Positions 23,741-35,725 of a DNA stretch of 64,000 bases are shown one piece after another. The position numbers were made by a program, and so were the translations under genes. The stretch covers positions 1,736,001-1,800,000 of the forward strand of contig NC_064654.1 in assembly GCF_001723175.1 (NCBI RefSeq), written 5' to 3'. The notes below the pieces were generated by a model, which saw only the letters and a program-made list of their open reading frames with translations, searched no databases and was not told where the DNA came from. Positions within the stretch are counted from its first letter, which is position 1. Every line of letters begins with the position of its first letter. This stretch comes from Penicillium oxalicum. Its lineage: Eukaryota; Ascomycota; Eurotiomycetes; Eurotiales; Aspergillaceae.

Positions 23741-26700
23741 GCGGGCGATTCCATTGGAACTGATGGTTCCAGTGGCTGGTCAGGAACTCCTTCTGAGACA
23801 GACTCTGACATTTCAAGTATCACGCCTGCACCTTTTACCATGATAGGAAACGAAAATCTCAGAGAAATTGTCGCCGAAGCAGCCAGAGTCTGTCATGTTG
23901 CCCCCGGCCAAATCCTGGACCTCTACCCCGCCACACCTTTGCAAGAAGATCTGATAGCTGTGAGCCAGACTTCACGAGACAATTACATCTCCACATACCA
24001 GATGCAAGTTCAGCCTGGTACAGGGTTGTCACGAATGAAGCAAGCTTGGGAGCAGGTCTATCAAGAACTGGAAATTCTAAGGACCCGTTTGCTATATTCG
24101 TCTCAGAAAGATCTGGCGCTTCAAGCTGTAATTGATGAGAAGGTGGTCTGGAAGACAGAACGGAAGATTGGCGCATCTCTCGAGGTTTCCTACGGGACTC
24201 CACTCTCGCAGCTGACCGTCACAGAAACAGACGGAAGAGCTTGCATCATTTGGGACGTTCACCACAGTCTCATCGATGGGATTTCTGTGTCTCTGATCTT
24301 CAATCGGCTTGCTGTGATCTACGAAAATCCTTCAGCCCCATCAAATCTTGTTCCCTTCAAAAGCTTCATCACTCACCAATCTTCACTTCCACACAAGGAG
24401 GCAAAGGCTTGGTGGACAGGCTTCCTCGAGGGTGCGCCAATCTCAGATTGGCCTCGGGACACAGGGTCTGATTCAGCGGTGATTCGAGCTCTCGCCCCTT
24501 TAAGCAACGCTGATCGGTCCTTTACGCTCGCGACATACCTGAAGCTGGCATGGGCTCTCCTCATCGGCACCTACACAGACTCAAACGATGTAGTCTATGG
24601 TTGTACAAACTGGGGTCGTTCTTCCTCGATGCGAGACGTTCTCTCTGTCGTTGGGCCGACTATTACGACCGTCCCATTCCGCGTTCAATTTGGTGATGAA
24701 TGCACCATCGCTGATGCTTTGTGTGCGATTCAGTCTGATTCAATCACAATGGCTGCACATGATCATATCGGACTACTCGGCATACGAAGATCCAGCCCGG
24801 CTCTGGGGGAGGCCAGCCGATTCCGTTCACTGCTTGTTATCCAGCCACCTTCGGAGACCTCGATGCTGGAATCACTTGCTCAAATCGAGAGCGCTGATGA
24901 AGACATTCAATCCTACCCACTTGTTCTTGAATGCAGAGAGCTTGAGAACCAAATAGAGATGGTTCTCAACTACCAGACTGGGTCGGTGACGCCGCGTATG
25001 GCATCGTCACTGCTTGGGCAGAACGCCCAAATTCTGAAACGCCTGCTCGCCACGAATATAGAGGCTCCCGTGGCTAGTTTTGATCCCTTTGAAATGTCAG
25101 ATCTTGGTTTGTCCCCGAACAATTCTCTACCTCAACAAAATTCAAGTGGCCATTGCATCCACGTGGAATTCCTGAAAGTGGTGCAGTCTCAGCCCAAAGC
25201 ACAAAGCGTCAACTCCGCCAACGTCTCTTGGACCTATGAGACTCTAGATCAGCTGTCTACTAATGCTGCATATGCTTTGATTGACGCGGGGATCAAATCG
25301 TCATCTATTGTGCCCATATGCTCTCCAAAATCACCCTGGGTCATCGTGACTATGTTGGCCATCCTGAAGGCCGGTGCCACATTTCTGCCTCTGGACGCTT
25401 CCAATCCTCCAGATCGCCTACAGCGTATCATTGAGCGTGTCCAGCCGACTTTGATTCTTGCACCCCCAGACCAAAGCCAGCTGTTCCAGAGCGCTGGCTA
25501 TCGTGTGATTAACCCCGAGGAGCTACCGACACTCACAGCACGAGCTTCGCAGCAAATTCTCCCAGAAGTTCCTCCCCACTCGAGGGCGTACATCATGTTC
25601 ACTTCAGGATCTACTGGAGAGCCGAAAGGCGTTGAAGTTGATCATTCTGCATACTGTGCCGGCGCTTTGGCACGGGCGCCTCATATCGAGAGAGTCTTAG
25701 GTTCTCGTGTGTACCAATTCGCATCTTACGGATTCGATACCAGCATCGAAGACATCCTGACAACTTTGATCACTGGAGGATGTGTCTGTGTACCAAGTGA
25801 GAGTGAACGTCGAGATGACCTGAGTGGCTCATTTTTACGCCTCGGAGCTAATTGCCTGGACATTACGCCATCTCTTGAAAGCACACTGGAGCCGTCCAAG
25901 TTTCCCAATCTTCGGACTTTGATCCTTGGAGGAGAAGCGCTTAATTCGTCACTATCAGCGAAATGGGTGAACACGAACGTCAAGCTGATTAACACTTACG
26001 GTCCCACCGAGACAGCCATTGTCACTAGTGTCAAGAATCCCATTGATACTTCTGGTGAAATCAATGATATTGGCTTTTTGCCTTGCGGCAGAGCATGGGT
26101 TGTGCATCCGCGCAATCATCAATTTCTTCTGCCCCGAGGCGCCGTTGGTGAACTTCTCGTTGAAGGTCCAAACCTGGCTCGTGGCTATTTCTGCGACGTT
26201 GAGCAAACGGCGCGCGCATTCGTTTCAAATTTGAAATGGGCACCTGAGAAATCACGATTTTACAAAACTGGTGACCTTGTCCGGTTCTCGAACGATAGCG
26301 AGAATCTGATTTTCGTGGGGCGAAAAGATGCGCAGGTGAAGATTCGAGGCCAGCGAGTCGAGCTTCTTGAGGTTGCTTCGCATGTGAAGAATGCTAGTGG
26401 CGCATTTGATGTTGTGACTGAGTTTGTGAGTCTCGCAGAGCAACCGCCAGTCTTGGTTGCATTTTTGTGTTTCGAGCAGTCGATCGGCACCTTCTCAATG
26501 CTGCCGATTGCCAAGTCCATCTTCAAGGTCATTCAGGATTGTGAGCAAACTCTGAAGGATAAGATTCCAAGCTACATGGTTCCGGCGGTATACATTCCCG
26601 TCACACGGATTCCAACAACTCGCTCCGGAAAAGTTGACCGCGCAATCTTGCGAAACGCGTTGAAAGAATTGAAGCCAGATCAAATTCAAGAATATCGTCT

Positions 26701-29700
26701 ACAAGATGTTCAGAATGACAACGGAGAACCACTTGATACCGCTGAAGAGGTTCTTTTGGCGAGGCTTTGGGCTACAGTTCTTCATGTTGACGAATCGTCT
26801 CTTCAGAAAAACACGAATTTCTTCCGGACAGGTGGAGACTCCCTGACGGCCATGCGTCTTTCAGCCTTAGCTCGAGAGAACGGTGTCTCGCTGGTGGTTT
26901 CAGAAGTTTTCCAACGTCCTCTACTTGCAGAGATGGCGCTTTATCTTATTTCTGACGACAAGGGACAGCAGTCCAAACAGATTTCACCGTTTAGTCTTCT
27001 GCCACCTAATGCGTCGGTATCTGATATCTTGGAGAGGAATTGGACAAGCATCGATGCCGCTGATGTCGAGGATATCTACCCTTGTACTCCGACACAAGAA
27101 AGCATGATGGCTCTCAGTGCGAAGCAGCCTGGCGCATATGTTGCGAAGTTCGAGTACCTTTTGCAGGATCACGTTGAAACTGAGAAGCTCAAATCGGCTT
27201 TAGAACGTGTGGTGCACACAAACCCAATCTTGCGAACGATGATTCTCTCGGACATGAATCTCGGGTCTATTCAAGTTGTCCTAAACTCGTCGTCTTTCTC
27301 AAAAACAGACAATACTCAGTCACGACCAACTATGACATACGGCTCGCCTTTGTTTCAATTTGAGGTCGTCGAAGGACCACGCAAATCATTAACGCTTTTG
27401 GTCCACCACGCTCTATTTGACGGCTTCAGCCTAGCACAGATTCAGCAGCAGGTGTGCGACTTTTACATGTCTCGCCAGTCCTCACCCGATGTCCCCTCGT
27501 TTGCGTCTTTTGTGGCCTTCATATTGCAGTCTGACAAGAACAAAGAGTCGTCATACTGGAAAGCCCAACTCGCAGGGAGTCCATCCACGGATTTCTTTGT
27601 CCAAGCTCCACGTCAGACTCAAGGACGTAGAGAAGAGAAGACCCAACATATTCTTACACTCCCTCTCAATCAGTCGAATGTCACGAAGGACCTTGGAATC
27701 ACGCTCCCCATTATTCTTCGCGCCGCGTGGGCTTTGACTATCAGCACATTCACCTTTTCGGAAGACATCGTCTTCAATGAAATGCTCTCTGGCAGGAACG
27801 CTTCTTTCGATGGAATATGGTCTCTGAATGGCCCAACCGCAACAACTGTGCCTCTGCGTTGTCAGATTGATAAAAGCTGGACTGTTCAAACTTTCCTGGA
27901 ATCTCTAAGGAAGCAAGCCACGGAAATGATTCCCTACGAGCAGTCTGGAATGCAAAATATCGAGAAATATGTGTCGATGACCCTCAATACCTCAAGCATT
28001 CTGGTCATTCAACCGGAAGAATCGGAGTCTTCACAATTCGACTCCATAATCGTTGAATCGGTGCTGCAGTCAACTGAGGCTCAAACTTCTGGTTACTATA
28101 CCAACGAACTTGTCCTTGATGCAAAGATGACCACGGAGGGGGTTATTTTTGAAGCAGTTTTCGACAGTAATCAAATTCCAACGAAGGTTATGGATTCTAT
28201 CCTAGCAACATTTGCGACTCTCACCCAGCAAATGTTCAATGTGGAGCCGGAAACCCGTCTCTCGGATTTGAAGATGGGCGCAGAGACTCGCCAGCAGCAA
28301 TCTAGTGGGCTTGATCAACGGAAGAGATCTGATCATACTTACACTGAAGCCTCTATATCGGACATGATCGTCCGGAAAGAGATCTCTACGATGCGAAAGG
28401 CAGCTGTTGTTTCCTCCGATGGATCATTGACCTACGCGGAATTGGACAGAAAAAGCTCTACTTTGGCCCTCTATCTTCAATCACTGAATCTTCAGGGCGA
28501 CACGATTGTGATTCCTCTCTTTTTCGAAAAGTCGATCGATGCCATCATTGCCATCGTGGCTGTCCTGCGAGCTGGATACGCTTATGCTGCTCTAGATCCT
28601 ACTCATCCCGACAACCGTCTCCAAGATATGGTGCAACAAGTCAAGGCACATGTTTGCCTTTCGTCCAAATCACTAAGCAAAAGAATTTCCGGTATGACGG
28701 AAAAGTTGCTTGTGATTGAGGATTCTTTCTTGGATTCGCTTGAAAGCCCCGAACGGCAGCCTAAAAGCATGGACCGACCTGGAATTAGCCCTAATAATCC
28801 TGCTGTCATTGTCTTCACATCAGGAAGTACTGGCCGGCCAAAAGCTATTGTTCTTTCTCATGGCGCCATCACCTCCCACGCCAAAACCTTTGGCCCTTCT
28901 CTGAGTATTGAGAGTGAAAGCCGAGTGCTCTGTAATGCAGCATGGGCATTTGGTAAGACTCCAAGCTCCACCTTCATTTGAAACTTCTCAATCCTTACTT
29001 CTCGTACAGACATTCATGCTTTCGAAATTCTGGTCACCCTGATATCCGGGGGAACATTATTCGTCACGGACCAAGATCGCTCTCATCTCACCGAGCTCAT
29101 CAACCTTTGGCAAATCAACTGGCTTTTCTCGACCCCATCTGCCCTCCAAACCCTCGATGGCCCTACCTCTGTACCAAATTTGAAGACAATTGTGATGGTT
29201 GGAGAGCTCCCCTCCAAAGAGATTTATGAAAGGTGGTCGGGTAAACACTTGACCTTGATCAATGGCTACGGGCCTGCAGAGAATACCTTCTTCTCTACCA
29301 TGGCGGTTGTTCAAAATGGTCATCAGGATCCGAGAAATATTGGATTCCCAGTCAATACGCTCGTTTGGATCACAGATCCGGGCCACCCGCAGATCCTTCT
29401 GCCAATGGGTGCAGTTGGAGAGCTGGTGCTTGGAGGACAACAGTTGGCCAAAGGCTATCTCTACAATGAGTCTGCAACGAAGAAAGCCTTCGTAAATTCC
29501 CCTTCTAGCTTGGCAGGAGTCTATGATGGAATTGTTTACAGAACTGGTGATCTATGCCAGATGAACCCCGACGGAAGTCTTCGAATCTTGGGTCGTGCGG
29601 ACTCTCAAGTCAAACTTCGTGGTCAACGGCTCGAGACCGCGGAGGTTGAACATCACCTGCTCAAGGCTCTGAATCAGGAAGTCGCTGTGGATGTCGTCAC

Positions 29701-32700
29701 ATTGAGATCCGGAATGCAAGCACTTGTGGCATTCGTGAGATCCAACGTCGATTATAACGCCGAAGAAAACGAAAGCACGAAGAAGTTCCGCCAGACATGC
29801 ACTAATGCTGCGGACGAGATATCTGCTTTTTTGCCAGGATACATGGTTCCAAGTCACTTTATTCCACTGGTGAAGTTCCCCCATACTGCATCTGACAAGT
29901 TGGATAGAAAAAGGCTTCGAGAGTTTGCTGCTCAGCTATCCAACGTGTCTAGCAACCTCGAGGCCTACTCTCTTTCCCAGTCAAAGCACCTGTCTCCTCC
30001 CGCACCAGGACCAGAACAAGAGCTTCAGTCACTGTGGTCGCAAGTCCTTGAAATTGATGTGTCACACATTGGCGCAAACAGTCAATTCACTGGGCTTGGA
30101 GGAAATTCAATCACTGCTATTAAACTTGCAACGCTGGTTCGACAAAGCAGCCGTGGCGACAAAGATTTAAAAGTGGCCGATATCCTACAGAAACCTACAC
30201 TGAGGGACATGGCGCAATGTGTGAAATCTCAAAAAAACACTCACCCTCGTCAGAAGATCTCCCACGTCACTGAAAGCGAACGACAAGCTATAATTTCTCT
30301 GGTTCTTTCTCGCGAAGATGATGCTTTCGCTACGGAGAATGATATCGAGGACTTGTATCCTTGCACACCCCTTCAAACACAGTTTATGCACGCAACAATT
30401 CAAGATCCTCATGCATATATCAGTCACCAGATTTTCTCCGTCAGACCTGGCGTCAACTGGGACAAACTTGCCGAAGTGTGGCACATCGTTATCAACCGAC
30501 ACGCTGTTTTCCGAACGCGGATATTCCAATGTCCCAATGGAGACCTTGTTCAGGTTGTCCGACGAACGATGAGCCCAGATCAGTGCTCAAGATCGCCATC
30601 GCTTGACTGCTTCCTAGGCGACCATGAACACCACCTCATGTCGTATCCATCACCACTTTTCAAGGTGGGCTTGATTCCAGCGGATGGACACTCCGACACG
30701 GGCAAGGTGGTCTTGACAGTTCACCATTCTGTCTTTGATGAGTGGACGATAAGCAAGCTCGAAGTGGAAGTGGCCAAGATATATCTGAGTCAAGATTTGG
30801 GAGACGCACTTCCATTCAGTTTGATGATTGATCTGACGCGAATCAACAAACCAGATAGTCTGGATTTCTGGAAGCGTTATCTACAGGGATGCGACCCAAA
30901 TCCCGTCAGTCCAAAGGAACCAGGCGAGTCCCGTGTTCGCAGAGAAGTTACCGTGTCTCGAAACTATGTGATTTCTCAAATGCCTCCGTCGAACCTTTTG
31001 TCAACGATTGCGCGGGCATCGTGGGGCTTGGTTCTCGGCTCCCTGACCGAGTCTAGAGACGTCAGCTTTGGCCTTATTCTCAATGGGCGCACTTCAGAAA
31101 ATGAAAGCATCATGGGTCCTGCCGTGACTACTGTTCCATTGAGGGTGAACTTTGGTCAACAAACATCAATTGGTGGCCTGATTGACAAAACTTTTAGTGA
31201 CGGCAACGAAATTCTGCCTCACCAACATGTCTCGTTTGAAGATGTGCGCAAACTCAGTCCAGAAATTGCACGAGCCCTCGACTTTGACACTATTCTTGAT
31301 GTCGGTGTTGAGCTCGCCCATGATCAACTTCCGAATGATCAGATTCTCCGCTTGGAGACAAGTAAAAAGCTTTCGTCAGCCTCAAATTACTACACCAAAT
31401 CTCTCATCGTTGCCTGCCAGTTTACACCAACAGAAATGAAGGTTCAGCTTACCTTCGACAAAAGCGAAATGTCCGATAAGTCAGCTGCACGCATGATCTC
31501 GCAGTTGCACTCCTTCTTTGAGCAGTTGACAAAGCTTCCGAAGCATACCACAATCAATGAGCTTGACTTGCTTGTCGACGAAGAAAAAGCATTCATCAAG
31601 GCAACAAATGGCGATAAACTCTCGGCTCCTGCTGTTCATGCCTTGGTGCACGATCTGGTGGCTCGATCTATAACTCGAAAGCCAAATTCTAAGGCTATCG
31701 AGGCCTGGGATGGAGAAGTTACCTACGCGGAAATGGACGTTGCAGCTTCAAAGCTGGCCCACTACCTCATCTCGCTTGGCGTCACAGTTGGGAGCAAGGT
31801 TCCAGTGTGTTTTGACAAATCAATCATGGATCCGATCACAAAGTTGGCCTGTCTCAGAGCTGGCGCAGCGTATGTGCCGCTAGATCCATCGCACCCCACA
31901 GAGCGCCTGCAAACGATCGTGACTTTTATCGGTTCTGAGGTTCTCCTTGTTGGCAGGTCCCAGCGACAACGGTTCGAGAATTCAGGCCTGAAGACAGTCA
32001 CCTTGGATCTCAGCCTAATCGCCAGCCTTCCAGCTGTACAAGAGCCCCTGCCAGAGAACATCTCTTCCTCCAGTACTGCGATCGTGGTCTTCACATCAGG
32101 ATCAACGGGAATGCCAAAGGGAGTAGAATTGAGCCACCGCTCATTCTGTACTTTAGCCGCCGAAGTCGGTCACTCTATGGATTTGGCAAGGATTTCGGAC
32201 TTGCGAGTGCTGCAGTTTGCTGCTTATGCCTTTGGTGAGTCTCTCTTTGTGGTGGTTCACCCTGTTCTGTATACACGTACTAACATGGTGCTTATCAGAC
32301 GTGTCGAATGCGGAAACATTTTTAACTCTGATTTTTGGCGGAACACTATGCATCATTCAGGATCACGAAAGGATGAACAATCTTGCGGATGCAGTCAATC
32401 GTCTTCGGATCAACTGGCTTTATCTGACACCATCATCTTCGAAGCTACTTCGTCCAGAACAAGCACCGGGCTTACATACCCTCATTTTGGGTGGGGAGGC
32501 GCCGACAAGTGAAATCATCTCTACCTGGGCACACCACGTTCATCTGGTCAACAGTTTCGGACCAGCAGAAGGTGGTATTTGGCCTTCAATGGCTCATTTC
32601 TGGCCAAACAGCAGCCCTATCAATATTGGTTGCAGCGGGGCCACAAAATTGTGGATAGTGAATCCTGCCGATCATCACCAGCTAATGGGCCCGATCGGAG

Positions 32701-35192
32701 TGACCGGAGAACTTTTGTTGGAGGGTCCTATGCTGGCTACCGGATATTTGAAAGAGCCGGAAAAGACTGCTGCTGCTTTCGTTGAAGCACCCCGCTGGGC
32801 TTCAGCTTTTGGAGCTACAGGTCCATTTTACAAGACCGGCGATCTCTGTTTCTACAATGCAGACGGGACGATGAGTTACGTCGGTAGAAAAGATGCCACC
32901 GTGAAAATCCGTGGGCAAAGACTGGATCTGGCTGAAGTCGAAGTGGCCATTGGCAAAGTGACGGATGGCACGCTCAATGTCGCTGCTGAAATCGTCCAAT
33001 TTAAGGATCGCAAGGAGAACTTCCTCGTTGCTTTCTGCTCTGGATCCGACCTCATGGATGATACTCTCTGTATAGAGCCTGATTTCACAGAAAACGTTCG
33101 TGCTCAGCTTCAAGACCTTCTCCCTTCCTACATGCTGCCCACACTCTTCTTTGGTGTGCGCAAGATTCCTCTCACTTTGTCCGGAAAAAGAGATCGCAAG
33201 TCACTCCGTGAGATGGTGTCCGGTCTCAGCCTCACTGAAATAACGAATCAGAGGAATGGAGACCAGATAAGGAAAGTGGAGGGCAAGATTGAGCTTGCTA
33301 TTCAGCGAGCCTGGGCAGATGTGCTTGAAATCGATGCGGATTTGATCAATGCATCCGACAACTTCATTCAGCTTGGAGGCAACTCCATCGATGCCATGAA
33401 GATGGTCTTTGCTCTAAGAGCAAAAGGAGTTTCCATCACTGTGGCTCAGATCTTTCGCTGCAAAGACCTTTCCGAAATGGCTGCTCTTTGTCAATCCGAA
33501 GGCAGTGTTGAAGATGTGCTTCCCGCTACGGTTCCTCAAAAATCTACGGCGAAGCCGGTCAGCCTTCCGTCGGAGATATCCCATTTGATCACTGCAAGCC
33601 TCAATATCTCTGCTGATCAGATCGAAGCTGTTTGTGAGGCCGGAGACTTCCAGGCCTACTGCTACTATTTCGGTACGATGAAATCTCGCGGAACGTCGCA
33701 CTACTCCAGCATACGCTTTGCAAAGGGAGTGTCTGCCAAACGCTTGCGGACGGCATTCTCTCAACTCGTGAATCGGAATCCGATTCTACGCACAGCTTTC
33801 TTGCCCCATAAGAACTCAATTCTTCAGGTGGTTTGCAAAACATGGGATGTTGCCATTGAAGACATTTCCAACGTGGCTGATGGTGAAGTCCATCTCAAGG
33901 AATGGATCTCTAATGATTTGGCAAAAGAAAGCACCTTAAGCAGTCGCTGCACCCGAGGCGCAATCCTGCAGTGCGTGGATGGGTCCAGTGAATTTGTTTT
34001 CCAACACTCACATGCGCGAAAGGATGCGTGGACGGATAACATCCTGTTCAGTGATCTCCAGTCAATTTACAATGATATTGACGTCCCCATTCGATCGAGT
34101 TACTACCAGCTGTGTCAACACCTTCAAAACAAAGATCGCATGGCAACAGCCGCTTACTGGCAGAACCTACTACGCGGATCTCAGATGACTCAGCTTGTGA
34201 CAGCTTCCGGTCCTTCTTACGCCAACATTGTGAACGTCACTCTGCAAACTACTTCCATGTTCGGAGATATCGCATCCTCGGGAATCACCACTGCGACTGT
34301 GCTGAAGACCGCATGGGCCCTAGTACTTGCCGAATTTACGCAAAAAGAAGATGTGGTATTTGGCCATCTGACATCTGGCAGAACACTATCCTGGCCTGAT
34401 ATCGAGCATGTCGTTGGACCCTGTCTGAACATTATCCCTGTTCGTTTCCGCGTATCTAACGATAAAACGCTGGACCTCCTCCGCGATATGCAGAATCAAC
34501 ATACAGACAGTCTGGAACACGAATGGTTGGGAGAGCGAGAAATTGTGGGTCACTGCACAGATTGGGCGCCTTCAACTCGCTTTAGCTCTGTGGTTCAGTA
34601 TCAAAATGTGGACGAGGTGCATTCCATGCAAGCAAATGGGGAGTCGTGGGACGTGCACCTGCATGGGGTAGACTGGGATTCCACAGACATTTGGATCCTG
34701 GCGTATCCCGAAAATGACACCGTCCAGATCACTCTGTGCTTCTCTCCAAAGCGAGTTCCACAACTGATCGCGGAGAGCATGCTAGAGCGTCTGCGGTCAA
34801 TGTTTGAGATCCTTGCAAACACCGACAATCAGAAATCGCCGCTGACGCTTGTCAGAGAGCCCGCACGGCTTCCTCTTCCTCCGGCAGAGATTCCGTCCAG
34901 CTCTCCAAACGGCGTCGCCAACGCTGTAGGAGTTACGGATGTGGCATTGAGTGGCATTGATCCTCTGGTCGAGCAGACGTGGAGCTTCTTATGGGATGCT
35001 GCTTCAACACCATCATCTACTTCTCTCAAGAACGCGGACTTGCCATACTACCAGCTCAGTTACCTCCCCTGGACAGCAAGTACTTTGGCATTTGCGTACC
35101 AGCGTCATGGGATTGATATCTCCACGGAAGATATCATCGACCACCCAACTATGAATGCGCAGTCTGTCTTGTTGTCACAATTACGTGATTAA
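21800..35192 (+). CDS. Four-module nonribosomal peptide synthetase, A-T-(C-A-T)x3-C-T*
   Basis: Exons 21800-22430, 22497-28952, 29010-32234 and 32299-35192 give 4401 residues; the ATG at 21800 (MPGNQVQ) is the only good start. The protein starts directly with an adenylation domain, has four A and four carrier (T) domains, four C domains, and ends in a degenerate carrier-like tail. No epimerase, methyltransferase, thioesterase or reductase domain is visible, so a linear tetrapeptidyl chain of unmodified stereochemistry is expected unless a C domain is dual-function. Release is probably by the last C domain, as fungal C-terminal C domains cyclise peptides. All three introns interrupt A domains at the same codon; A2 has none. 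It is flanked by an MFS exporter (divergent) and an acyltransferase (convergent), as in a secondary-metabolite cluster. The product is not identifiable from sequence. The modules are described in separate entries. Confidence 0.95.
23850..26960 (+). other. NRPS module 2: C1-A2-T2
   Basis: C1 begins DLYPATPLQ and has an intact active site HHSLIDG (about residue 800). A2 is intron-free, with FTSGSTGEPKG, NTYGPTE, YKTGD, KIRGQRVE and SGKVDR. Pocket by hand alignment: D-T-E-D-I-G-T-I-V-K, clearly unlike modules 1 and 4. T2 reads TGGDSLTA (first Leu replaced by Thr), Ser near residue 1658. Confidence 0.85.
27050..30220 (+). other. NRPS module 3: C2-A3-T3
   Basis: C2 begins DIYPCTPTQ and has HHALFDG (about residue 1849). 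A3 is split by intron 2 and shows FTSGSTGRPKA, NGYGPAE, YRTGD, KLRGQRLE and SDKLDR (the Gly before the A10 Lys is Asp). Hand-aligned pocket: D-I-F-F-V-V-G-F-F-K, which looks bulky and hydrophobic. T3 has LGGNSITA, Ser near residue 2729. Confidence 0.85.
30340..33500 (+). other. NRPS module 4: C3-A4-T4
   Basis: C3 begins DLYPCTPLQ; its active site reads HHSVFDE, with the usual last Gly replaced by Glu while both His and the Asp are kept. A4, split by intron 3, shows FTSGSTGMPKG, NSFGPAE, YKTGD, KIRGQRLD and SGKRDR. Hand-aligned pocket: D-V-A-Y-I-G-S-I-W-K, close in pattern to A1. T4 has LGGNSIDA, Ser near residue 3800. Confidence 0.85.
33570..35192 (+). other. NRPS terminal C domain and degenerate carrier-like tail
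   Basis: The last C domain (C4) lacks the LYPxTPxQ start of the others and carries SHARKDA at the active site (about residues 4007-4013). This fits the SHxxxDx pattern of fungal C-terminal cyclising domains, with Gly replaced by Ala. After it, residues ~4325-4401 have carrier-like helices (PLVEQTWSFLWD, then GIDISTEDIIDHPTM), but the LGGxS loop reads LSYLP, so the phosphopantetheine Ser is missing. Confidence 0.75.
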
Positions 35193-35725
35193 CAAAAGTA
35201 GCACGGGAATGATTCTTGGAGACAATACTGTTTTTCTTTTTTGCTTTGACTGTGGCTTCTCTTATTTTGTGATTCTTGCTCGTCGCGGCTAGTTCTTTTT
35301 GTGCAGGTCTGCTTTTTGTTTTTTTTTTCGGGGGTTGTCCATGGGCTATTTGCTCGTACAGAGATTCCATTAAATTTTGCATCTATTCTATTTCAGATAC
35401 TAGGAGAATGGGCATTATATTGTACAGATTTTACTCCATCATCCGAAAATACGATCCGATGATTCCTTTAGACATTAATGAACATGAAATTTAGCTTGCA
35501 CAGCCAATATGCGAGCGTAAATTCAGGAAGATCGTCGCGAACTCGGACAATTCCTCAATAGTAGCTGGGCTCCTCTTCAATGTTTACCATACGGAATTAT
35601 AGCCTAGAACTGACCTCGTTCCAAAAAGCCACATATTGTTCAAGAATTGGTGAAACTGATTTGGATAAAATTGAACTATCGTGATTAAGGCCAGGATTAA
35701 ATCGAATCACCTGTGTGTTCTCCGC
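35193..35725. other. Intergenic between convergent NRPS and acyltransferase genes
   Basis: AT-rich 3' flanks of two convergent genes with T-runs; no gene supported. Confidence 0.5.

Noticed and set aside
23720..33600. Possible epimerase domains between T and C domains
   Set aside because: The linkers after T1-T4 are too short and each following HHxxxD domain starts with, or aligns as, a C domain; none has the EGHGRE-type motifs of E domains.
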